Shown piece by piece: positions 1 through 9,100 of a DNA stretch of 64,000 nt. This stretch comes from an uncultured bacterium (lineage in GTDB: Bacteria; Muiribacteriota; Ozemobacteria; Ozemobacterales; Ozemobacteraceae). The position numbers were made by a program, and so were the translations under genes. Below the pieces are notes generated by a model, which had not been told where the DNA came from, did no database searches, and worked only from the letters and a program-made list of their open reading frames with translations. Numbering within the stretch: the first letter of the stretch is position 1; the number at the start of each line of letters is the position of its first letter. The stretch lies in NCBI GenBank assembly GCA_937949615.1, contig CALEDQ010000008.1:434001-498000 (forward strand), given 5' to 3'.

Positions 1-1
1 G

Positions 2-1270
2 AAACCGGCTCCCGGTGTGAAGGTATCGAGAATCACCACCCTTACCGAAGATATCGCACTGGCAATGGGCGGCCTGCAACTGAGAATCGAAGCGCCAATT
101 CCGGGCAAACCCGCACTTGGCATCGAAATACCGAACCCAAAGCCGACACCGGTCTATTTCTACGATCTGATCAAGAACGACAAATTCAAAACCAATCCGA
201 TTCCGCTGAACCTGGCCCTCGGGGTAACCATAAGCGGTCAGCCGGTTTTCGCAGACCTGGCCGACATGCCGCATCTGCTCATCGCCGGTTCGACCGGCTC
301 GGGCAAATCGGTCTGCGTCAACACCATCATTGCCAGCATCCTGTTTCAGGCCCGTGCCGACCAGGTTAAATTCGTGATGATCGACCCGAAGATGGTCGAA
401 CTCTCAAGTTACAACGGGATTCCGCATCTCATCGCTCCGGTGGTTACCGAACCCGAAAGAGCATCTGCCGCTCTTGCCTGGGCTGTCGAAGAAATGGGCC
501 GCCGCTACGAAATTCTCGCCAGATGCGGCTGCAAAAAAATCACCACTTATAACGAAGAACTTGAAAGACTGAAAAACGATGTCGACGCCGACCTTGAAGC
601 GATGCCGTTCATCGTCATCATCATCGACGAGCTTGCCGACCTGATGATGACCGCTTCGGCCGAAGTCGAAGGTTCGATCTGTCGCCTCGCCCAGATGGCC
701 CGCGCGGTCGGCATGCACCTGATTATCGCCACCCAGCGCCCGTCGGTCAATGTTCTTACCGGTCTGATCAAAGCGAATCTTCCGACAAGAATTGCTTTTT
801 CGGTAGCATCTGCAGTAGACTCCAGAACAATTCTCGACGCCAAGGGTGCCGAAAGTCTTCTCGGAAAAGGCGACATGCTGTTCATTCCGAAAGGCCGCAA
901 CAAGCCTCTCAGACTGCAGGGAGCCTTCGTGTCAGACCGTGAACTGATGGACCTTGTCGAATTTGCCAAGACGCAGGGACAGCCCGAATATATGGATATC
1001 GCGCCGATCCGCTCTGAAAGTGACGATGACGATGACGACGATGATGAAGCAGAAAGCGGCGACTCTGATTCCTCTCTGATAGAACAGATTTACCGGTATC
1101 TTGAGACTCAGGAAAAAACTTCGACAAGTATGCTGCAAAGAAAGTTCAGAATCGGTTATAATAGGGCGGCCAGAATTATGGATCAGCTGGAAGAAAAAGG
1201 GCTGGTCAGCCCAATGGATGGATCAAATAAACGTAGAGTTCTCATCGGAAGGAGTAGCACTCAGGTATGA
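2..1270 (+). CDS. ftsK: DNA translocase FtsK/SpoIIIE, C-terminal part (5' end outside window)
   Basis: ATP-driven double-stranded DNA pump that clears and resolves chromosomes at the division septum. The reading frame is open to the window edge and already reads PAPGVKVSRI, the conserved start of the FtsK motor, so the gene begins upstream and the GTG at 17 is not the true start. Counting from that GTG, the Walker A GSTGSGKS lies at about 91-98 and the Walker B FIVIIIDELADLM at about 198-210. The last 65 or so residues form the DNA-reading gamma winged helix, containing RKFRIGYNRAARIMDQLE. An acidic stretch with eight consecutive Asp residues (about 336-343) separates motor and gamma domain. 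The N-terminal membrane domain is not visible. The stop overlaps the start of the next gene (ATGA), so the two are probably co-translated. Confidence 0.95.
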   Translation, partial: KPAPGVKVSRITTLTEDIALAMGGLQLRIEAPIPGKPALGIEIPNPKPTPVYFYDLIKNDKFKTNPIPLNLALGVTISGQPVFADLADMPHLLIAGSTGSGKSVCVNTIIASILFQARADQVKFVMIDPKMVELSSYNGIPHLIAPVVTEPERASAALAWAVEEMGRRYEILARCGCKKITTYNEELERLKNDVDADLEAMPFIVIIIDELADLMMTASAEVEGSICRLAQMARAVGMHLIIATQRPSVNVLTGLIKANLPTRIAFSVASAVDSRTILDAKGAESLLGKGDMLFIPKGRNKPLRLQGAFVSDRELMDLVEFAKTQGQPEYMDIAPIRSESDDDDDDDDEAESGDSDSSLIEQIYRYLETQEKTSTSMLQRKFRIGYNRAARIMDQLEEKGLVSPMDGSNKRRVLIGRSSTQV

Positions 1271-4200
1271 CCAAGGAAATATGCCCTTTTCTGGGTAAAC
1301 TGAGAGAAGACAGCCGGGCGGGAGGCACCTGCATCCAGGAACAGTGCATGTTCTGGCATGCCCAGGATTCGAGATGCATTTTTCTCGAAATCGGCACCGC
1401 CTCACGCGAATACCTCGAGTCGCTGAAAAAACTTGCCGAGCAGAACGAACTGCTCGCGCTGCGCGACCGCGCCAGCCTTTTCACCAACGATGAAAAAACC
1501 GAACGGGTCAACCTTTACATTGGCCAGGCCGGCATTCTCAAAAACAAGGGCAACTTCACCAAAGCCCTGCTCGATTACAAGAAGGCCCTGATTCTCGCCC
1601 CCGAGAACCCGGCTATTCATAAGGCTCTTGGCGACATCTATTCGGTTCAGGGAATTCTTGACGAATCGATTTCATCATACCGTCAGGCGCTCAAAAAGCT
1701 GCCCGAAGACGGCGAAACCTGGATCAGGCTGATTCTGCAGTATCGCGCCCTGTGCGCCAATCTGCCCGACCGCGAAATGCGCCACAGTGAGATCATCGAA
1801 AAGATTCGCGAAGAGCTGCGCAGCATCGAAAGCGAATCGATGGCCAACTGCATCATGGGCAACGCCTACCTGATTCTGCACGCCCAGGATGTCGAAAAAT
1901 TCAAGACTCAGCGCGCTGAAGCACGTCTGATGATGGAAAGGGCCATCGAGATCAACCCGGCCAATCTCTGGGCCAATCTGGGCCTCAAAGATCTGTGCAT
2001 TTATGACGCCAACTATGAAGGCGCTGTAGAAGTTCTCATCAAGGCCATGAAGCATGTCAAGGCCGACCCGCGCCTGACTTTCGAGCTCGGCGAATGCTAT
2101 CTGATCGCCCAGGCCGAGCATGCCATGCCGTCTGAAGACGCTCTGACACAGGCTCAGGAAAACTACCGCAAGGTTCTCGAAATGAACCCGGGTTATGCCC
2201 CTGCCTACTTCAGACTTGGCTATATTTATGAACAGAAAGCCAGTTATGATCAGGCCATCGACTTTTATCAGCAGGGCCTGAACATCAATCCGACCAATAT
2301 TTTTGCGCATTTCCGCCTGGGCAAGATTCATCTGCTCATGGGCATGCTTGAACTCGCCGTCACCCGCTTCAAAGAGATCGTCGACCTGTCGCGCAACCGC
2401 ACCCACGATATCTACCAAGAAGGCTATCTGTTCAACAAGCTGCGCTTTTTCAAAGAAGCGAACGCTCTCGGCGCCTGGATCGAACTTGGCAAAATATATG
2501 TCAAACGGCGCCAGTATGACGAAGCTTTCGAAGCTTTCCAGAAAGCCCTCGAAATCGACCGCTCAAGCCCGCTGGCGATCATGAACCAGATCGATCTCTA
2601 CAAGATCCGCTCAGCCGACAGCAAAGACACCGACACGCTTTACAGCAGATATATCGAGCAGTATAAAAATGCTGCCATGGTCGACTTCCAGAATCCGGTC
2701 GCTCACTTTGCCCTCGCCTATGCCTGCCAGATTCTGCCGTCGATCCTGCCCGAAAAACAGGAAGAACGCCTCGAAGAAGCTCTCAACAGCTACCAGATGG
2801 CGATCAACCTCACACCCGATTTCAAATGGGCTTACTGGGGCCTCAAAGACTCTTATCTCACCGTGGTCGAAGGCGCAACCCCGCTTTTCGAACAGGCTCT
2901 CGACGCCTGCAAGCTGGTTACCGAACTCGACCCCGAAGACCCGCGCGCCTACTACGAAACCGGCGACGTCTACCGCCGCATGAGTCAGCTGCAGCAGGCC
3001 TTCGAATATTTCGAAAAGGCTGTCGAAAAAGACAAAACCTATATTCCTGCCTACCTCAACATGGCAGAGATCCGCAGCGAAGAAAAGCGTCCCGAAGAAG
3101 CGGTCAGACTTTACCAGAAAGTTATCCGCATCAACCCGAACTTTGCTCAGGGTTATTATGAACTCGGGCGCGTCTACAAAGATATCAACGAGAACGAAAA
3201 GGCGCTCGCCAACCTGCGCAAGGCCATCGAGCTCGATATTGACTATACCGAAGCCCACTTCGCCATTGGCCAGATCTGCTTTGCCGACCGCCAGGACGAA
3301 ATTGCCCGCATCCGCTTCAGCAGAGCGGTCGAACTGGCGCCGACACACGACCAGGCTCATTATTATCTCGGCCTGATCCACCACCGCAATGGCCGCTTCC
3401 AGCAGGCGATCGACGAATTCAACACCGCGATCAACCTGTCTGCCAACCCGACCAGAATCAGATTCGACCTTGCCTGCCTGTATTTCGATGCCGGCAACTG
3501 GCTCGAAGCCAAAGGCATTCTCGAAACCGTTCTGGTTGCTTCGCCGACCTACGTCGAAGCGATCATTCAATATGCCCAGACGCTCGAACGGCTCGAAAAG
3601 CTCAAAGATGCCGAAGACGAATATCTGCGTGCCATCGAAATCGCACCCGATTCACTGCCGGCCCACGAAATGCTCGCCAGACTCTACGAAACCACCAATC
3701 AGATTTACAAGGCCGAAGATGAATTCCGCAAGGTCGTCGAACTCAAACACGACCATGTTGCCGCCCAGATGTCTCTCGCCAAGATCTACATTGTCAGAGA
3801 CCTGCATGACAAAGCTCTCGACGCTCTGCACGCCGTGGTCGACATCAAACCGGATATCTTCGAAGCACACCTCGAACTGGGGCGCCTGTATCATCACCGC
3901 CATGCCCTCGAAAAATCGGTCGAATCTTATATGCATGCGATCCGCATCAGACCCGATGCACCGCAGGCTCACGTCGAGCTTGCCGAAGTTTACCTCGATC
4001 TCGACAAACAAAGCAAGGCAATCGAAGAATTCAACCGCGCCCTCGAGATCGACCCGTCGCTCAGCGAAGCCCTGACCAGCCTTGGCGATATTTACTACAT
4101 CAGCGAAAGTTACGAACTGGCCGGCAACTGCTATCGCCGCCTCGTCGAACTCGACCCGCAGAATCACACCGCCAGATTCAGACTGGCTGAAACCTATTAC

Positions 4201-6108
4201 CATTGCGGTCAGCTTGAAAAAGCTCTCGATGAATACCTGAAGGTTGCCGAAATCAACGAAGAGCGCACCGATGCACTCATCAGACTCGGCAAGATTTATG
4301 CGTCTCTCGAAAAATGGGAAGACGCAGGGCGTTTCTACAGTCGTGTCTTCGAAACCGACCCGCAGAACTCGATCATTCACCTCGAACTCGGCAAGGTCTA
4401 CGATCACCTCAATCGCCTTACCGATGCTCTGCGCGAGTTCGAAGCCGCCCTCGAACACGAGCCCAACAATGCCGAGATTCTCACCCATATCGGTCTCATT
4501 CACCGCAAACAGGGCAACCTCGACATGGCCATCGAACGCTTCTCGCGTGCGATTCAGCTCGACAATACCAACCCGGTTCCGCACCGCGAACTGGCAATGG
4601 CCTATATCAACAAGGGCCGCGTCGACAAAGCCATCGGCGAATTCAAGGAAGCCCTCGTCTGGGAACCCGCCAACATCGCCGTCAATGTTGAACTGGCCAA
4701 GGCCTATGCCAGCCAGGGCATTATCGACGAAGCAGTCGATGCCTACCGCAAGGTCATCACTCTTGACCCGCGCAATTCTTCAGCCCACTTCGAGCTTGGC
4801 GTCATCTATTCGACCCAGGGTCAGAACGAGCAGGCAATCAGCGAATTCAGAACCGTCATCGGTCTGGCACCCGAACACCGCCGCGCCCATCTTGAACTGG
4901 CCAGACATCTGCGCGATACCGGCCGCAACGAAGAAGCGGTTGAAGAATTCAACAAATCGATCAGACTCGACCCCGAAAACGCGGTCGTTTATTACGAACT
5001 CGGCGACATTTATTATCAGCGCGGCCAGAACAGCGACGCGATGCTGATGTTCGAAAAAGCTCTCGAACTGCAGGAAGACTACGTAGACGTCTACCAGAAG
5101 CTTGGCATGATCCATGCTTCGAACGAAGAATGGAAAGAAGCGAAAGAACTGCTTGAAAAAGCCATTTCGCTCGAAGCCGAAAACTACTCGCTCTATAAAG
5201 AACTCGGCGAAGTCTGCGAAAAACTCGACGACGTCGCCGGCGCCATTGCCGCCTTCGAAAAAGCGCTTGAATTCAGACCCGGCGATCTCAACATCGTTTA
5301 TCGCCTTGGCGCTCAGTACAAGCAGAAAGCCAACTTCGACGGCATGATCGCTCTCTACTCGAAAGCGGTTGAAGCGGCGCCGAAAAACGCCCTGTTCTTC
5401 TTCGAACTTGGCGAAGCCTACCTGGGTAAAGGCGACCAGAGCGAAGCCGCCGCGAATTTCGAACAGGCCCTCAGCCTCAACGAAAATCTCATCGAGTGCA
5501 TTTATGCTCTCGGCGGCATTTTCTGGGCCAACCAGCACTACGACAAGATGGTGCGCCTCTACAAGAAGGCCATCAACCGCTACCCGACCAACAGCCGGGC
5601 TCATTTCGAGCTGGGCAAGGCTTATTACAAGCTGCTCAAGGTTGGTGATGCGATCGATGAATTCAAGAAAGTCATCAATCTCGACTCGAATCACCAGGAA
5701 GTCTATCACGAGCTTGGCCGCCTCTATCTCGATAACGGCATGCTCAGTGATGCCGCCACAACTCTTGAAAAAGCCGTTGCCATCACCCCGGAAAACGGTG
5801 AAGCCTTTTTCCTGCTCGGAAAAGCCTACGAAGGCATCAACGAGAAGGGCAAAGCCACTGAAGCTTTCAAAAAAGCTCAGGGGCAGATGGAAGAAAACTA
5901 CGAAGTTCTTCTCAAGGTCGGTGCCGACTACCTCGAAAAAGGCTTGTTCGAACAGGCACTCAAAGAGCTGAAAAAGGCCTCAGAATTTGCCGAAGCCGGT
6001 TCGATGGTTTATTTCCTGCTCGGCAAGGCATACAATGGCCTCGGTAAAGGCGAAGAAGCAGCAAAAGCCTTTGAAAAGGCTGATGAACTCATGGAAAAAG
6101 AAGACTGA
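1267..6108 (+). CDS. Giant TPR-repeat protein (1613 aa) with N-terminal four-cysteine motif
   Basis: Nearly the whole protein is tandem 34-residue tetratricopeptide repeats with the usual pattern (ALEIDP, AHFELGKIY, G/A at positions 8 and 20, P at 32); the length would allow roughly forty repeats. TPR arrays are protein-binding scaffolds; the partner cannot be read from sequence. There is no signal peptide and no membrane segment, so it is probably cytoplasmic. Before the repeats, Cys6, Cys22, Cys27 and Cys37 form a CPFLG...C....C.FW...C cluster that could bind a metal ion; this is inference. The ATG overlaps the ftsK stop by four bases, so it is co-expressed with the DNA translocase. A second giant TPR gene follows. 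Confidence 0.9.
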   Translation: MTKEICPFLGKLREDSRAGGTCIQEQCMFWHAQDSRCIFLEIGTASREYLESLKKLAEQNELLALRDRASLFTNDEKTERVNLYIGQAGILKNKGNFTKALLDYKKALILAPENPAIHKALGDIYSVQGILDESISSYRQALKKLPEDGETWIRLILQYRALCANLPDREMRHSEIIEKIREELRSIESESMANCIMGNAYLILHAQDVEKFKTQRAEARLMMERAIEINPANLWANLGLKDLCIYDANYEGAVEVLIKAMKHVKADPRLTFELGECYLIAQAEHAMPSEDALTQAQENYRKVLEMNPGYAPAYFRLGYIYEQKASYDQAIDFYQQGLNINPTNIFAHFRLGKIHLLMGMLELAVTRFKEIVDLSRNRTHDIYQEGYLFNKLRFFKEANALGAWIELGKIYVKRRQYDEAFEAFQKALEIDRSSPLAIMNQIDLYKIRSADSKDTDTLYSRYIEQYKNAAMVDFQNPVAHFALAYACQILPSILPEKQEERLEEALNSYQMAINLTPDFKWAYWGLKDSYLTVVEGATPLFEQALDACKLVTELDPEDPRAYYETGDVYRRMSQLQQAFEYFEKAVEKDKTYIPAYLNMAEIRSEEKRPEEAVRLYQKVIRINPNFAQGYYELGRVYKDINENEKALANLRKAIELDIDYTEAHFAIGQICFADRQDEIARIRFSRAVELAPTHDQAHYYLGLIHHRNGRFQQAIDEFNTAINLSANPTRIRFDLACLYFDAGNWLEAKGILETVLVASPTYVEAIIQYAQTLERLEKLKDAEDEYLRAIEIAPDSLPAHEMLARLYETTNQIYKAEDEFRKVVELKHDHVAAQMSLAKIYIVRDLHDKALDALHAVVDIKPDIFEAHLELGRLYHHRHALEKSVESYMHAIRIRPDAPQAHVELAEVYLDLDKQSKAIEEFNRALEIDPSLSEALTSLGDIYYISESYELAGNCYRRLVELDPQNHTARFRLAETYYHCGQLEKALDEYLKVAEINEERTDALIRLGKIYASLEKWEDAGRFYSRVFETDPQNSIIHLELGKVYDHLNRLTDALREFEAALEHEPNNAEILTHIGLIHRKQGNLDMAIERFSRAIQLDNTNPVPHRELAMAYINKGRVDKAIGEFKEALVWEPANIAVNVELAKAYASQGIIDEAVDAYRKVITLDPRNSSAHFELGVIYSTQGQNEQAISEFRTVIGLAPEHRRAHLELARHLRDTGRNEEAVEEFNKSIRLDPENAVVYYELGDIYYQRGQNSDAMLMFEKALELQEDYVDVYQKLGMIHASNEEWKEAKELLEKAISLEAENYSLYKELGEVCEKLDDVAGAIAAFEKALEFRPGDLNIVYRLGAQYKQKANFDGMIALYSKAVEAAPKNALFFFELGEAYLGKGDQSEAAANFEQALSLNENLIECIYALGGIFWANQHYDKMVRLYKKAINRYPTNSRAHFELGKAYYKLLKVGDAIDEFKKVINLDSNHQEVYHELGRLYLDNGMLSDAATTLEKAVAITPENGEAFFLLGKAYEGINEKGKATEAFKKAQGQMEENYEVLLKVGADYLEKGLFEQALKELKKASEFAEAGSMVYFLLGKAYNGLGKGEEAAKAFEKADELMEKED

Positions 6109-6162
6109 ATGACAGAAAGTTATATAGAATATGATACAGCAGGTAAGGAGACAGGCGAATGA
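6109..6162 (+). CDS. Possible 17-codon coupling ORF between the two TPR genes
   Basis: The ATG directly abuts the stop codon of the upstream TPR gene. The frame encodes MTESYIEYDTAGKETGE and ends in a TGA that overlaps the ATG of the downstream TPR gene (ATGA). A good Shine-Dalgarno (taaggag) for the downstream gene lies inside it. The geometry would let ribosomes reinitiate from one giant gene to the next. The peptide has no recognisable family, and the arrangement could be chance. Confidence 0.3.
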   Translation: MTESYIEYDTAGKETGE

Positions 6163-9100
6163 TTAACCGCTGGGAAATCCTTCTGGAGAAGGGCCAGACA
6201 TATTACGGGCTGCAGAATTATGCCAAGGCCAGCGAAGCACTTGAAAAGGTACTGGTTGAAAAGCCCGACCTGGTACCGGCCATGAAACTTCTGGCAGACT
6301 GCCATCAGAAAGCCGGGCGCAAGCCTGAAGCAATTGGCATGCTTGAAAAAATCATCAGGCTGTCTCCGTCTGATGCCCCGGCACTCAGCGCTCTGGGCAC
6401 TCTTCTCATCGAAACCGGCCAGACCGACAAGGCCATCGAGATCTATGACCAGGCGACCAGACTTGCCCCTGACGACCAGCAGCTGCAGTTTGACCTTGGC
6501 ATGCTCAACCTGCAGAGGAACGCCTTTGAAAAAGCGGAAAAGCACTTTGCCCGTGCCATTGAAATCGACAACCGGTTTTCCAAAGCGATCATCGAGCTGG
6601 CCCGCCTTAAAATAACCGCCAACGATATCGAAGGCGCCATCGCTCTTTATCAGCGCGCCATCGAAAACGACTCGGAAAACGCCAGGCTGCATTCAGAACT
6701 CGGTGAAGCTTACGAGCTCAACGGCCAGTATAACGATGCTGTCATGGAATACAAAAAGGCCGAATATCTCAACCCGAACGACCCGGCCATTCATTTCAAA
6801 ATCGGTAAAGATCTTGAATCACGCGGCCGCTTCGAGGAAGCTCTCGAAAAATACCAGGCGGTCAAGGAACTCGACAGCTCGAACGTCGAACTTTATTACC
6901 GCTGCGGCAAGCTCTATCAGCGCCTTGAAATGAGCGACGACGCTCTGCGCGAATTCGAAACCATTGCCCGCCTCAAACCCGACTGGCTCGAAATCAGGTA
7001 TGAACTGGCAAATCTCTACGGTGAACGCGGCCAGTTTGAGCTGCAGATCAAAGAATATGAAGCGATTGCCGCGCATGACACCTCATCACCAGAAGTGATG
7101 AAGAATCTTGCCGCCTCTTATGCTGCAAACGGCGATCTGAACCGTGCCATCGAATGTTACAATCAGGCTTTGGCATCGGCCCCCGAAGATTTTGATATTC
7201 TCGAACGCCTGTATGAAGTGGTGCAGGCTGGCGGTGATGCCGGTCTGTGCCTTGAAGCGATCGAAGCTTTAAGTGTTGCCCACCCCGAAGATCCAGATCT
7301 GGCACTCACTCTTGCCCGCGCTTATGGCGAAAAAGGCATGATTGAAGAGGCCAATGCCTATTATGTCAGAGTTCTCGAACTCGACCCGGAACGCACCGAC
7401 ATCAAGGGCGAGCTGCGTTTGATCTACCGCAGCAAGGGAATGGTCGCCGAAGAAATGGACGCCATTACCGCCCTGCTCGAAGTCGACCCGAACAATATCG
7501 AGCTGCTTTCCGATCTGCAGGCTCTGCAGCTACAGACCGGCCGTGAAAGAGAAGCGGTAACGACTCTGCTGCGCCTGCATCAGCTGTCACCATCTTCTAC
7601 CTGGCTTTCGATGCTTGGGCAGATTTACCTGCGCCTCGGCTTCGTCACCGAAGCCATCACATCGCTGCAGCAGGCTCTGCAGCTCAACCCCGAAGACACT
7701 TCGCCGCACGAATCGCTGGCAGAAATATACAAGCAGCGGGGCATGAACGAAGACGCCATCAGATCATACAATGTCATCATTCAGCGAAACCCTGACGACA
7801 TCAAAGCGCATCTGGCACTCGGCGAGCTTTATCATGAACTCGGCAGAGTCAATGACCAGGTTGCCTCGCTGAAGCAGGCTATTTCTCTTGGCGCCAGTGA
7901 CCCAAGACTGTTTCTCGAACTTGGCAGCCTCCTGCTCCAGGAGGGCGACAGCGACAATGGTCTGGCTTACCTGCAGCAGGCAAAAGAACAGAGCGGCGGT
8001 TCAGACGAATTTCTTGCCGGTCTGGTCGATATCTATCTGATGCGCAACTTCCATCAGGAAGCTCTCAACGAACTTGAGAATCTCAGACAGCGCACACCCG
8101 AGAACGTTGAACTTTATCTCAAGATGTCGCGCATTTATCGCAGCCGGCAGATGTATGAAGAAGCTCTCGAAATACTGAATCAGGCACGCATGGTCGCGCC
8201 GCAGGAAGTCGCCATCACCATCGAAATTGCCAGGCTTTATCTCGCTGCCGAAGATTATGCCCGGGTTATCGAACTTCTTCAGGAAGCCAGACAGACCCAG
8301 CCCGGCAACGGCGAAATCAGCTCAATCATTTCTGAAGCCTATGCCCGCTCCGGCGATCACGAAATGGCGATCATGGAACTCAAGAGCCTCATCAACAAAG
8401 ATCATGGCAATTACGATGCAAGGGTTCAGCTTGGCCGCATCTATTCTATCAGTAATATGATAGATCAGGCTACTATGGCCTTCAAAGACATCATTGCCGA
8501 AAAGAATGACCACGCCGTCGCCCACGTTGAACTTGGGCGGATCTACATCAATATGGGCAAGGCCTATAATGACACCGGCATGGTTGAAGCCGGCGTCAAC
8601 GAGATCAAAACCGCCGTCACGCTCGATGACAATTGTATTCTCGGTCATTTTGAACTTGGTCTTGCCTACAATGACGCAGGCAGACTCAATGAAGCTCTGG
8701 CACAGTTCACCAGGGTTCTCGAGCTCGATCCTCTTCATGCTCAGGGCAAAGAGCATTATCAGGCCCTCATTGACGTCAAGATCAGCAGTCAGGCCAACGA
8801 AGGCATCAAACAGGCCCGCATCTTCTCAGAACGCGGCATGTTCAAAAATGCCGTCATGGAATACGAAAAGGTTATTGAACTGCAGAACCGCAATCAGATT
8901 GCCTGGTATGAACTTGGCAACCTTCATCTCAGTCTTGAAGCCTACGATCAGGCTGTCGAGGCTCTGCAGAAAGCCAAAGAAATCGACCCGGAACAGCCTG
9001 AAGTATATGTTGCGCTGGCCACAACCTTTATCCGCACCGGTCAGCCTGACGAAGCCTCGATTGAACTCCAGGAACTTCTGGGTATGTTCCCGACCCATTA

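Noticed and set aside
1675..5709. Several long antisense ORFs (up to 319 aa) within the TPR genes.
   Set aside because: They mirror the repeated TPR codon pattern on the opposite strand and carry no recognisable domains.
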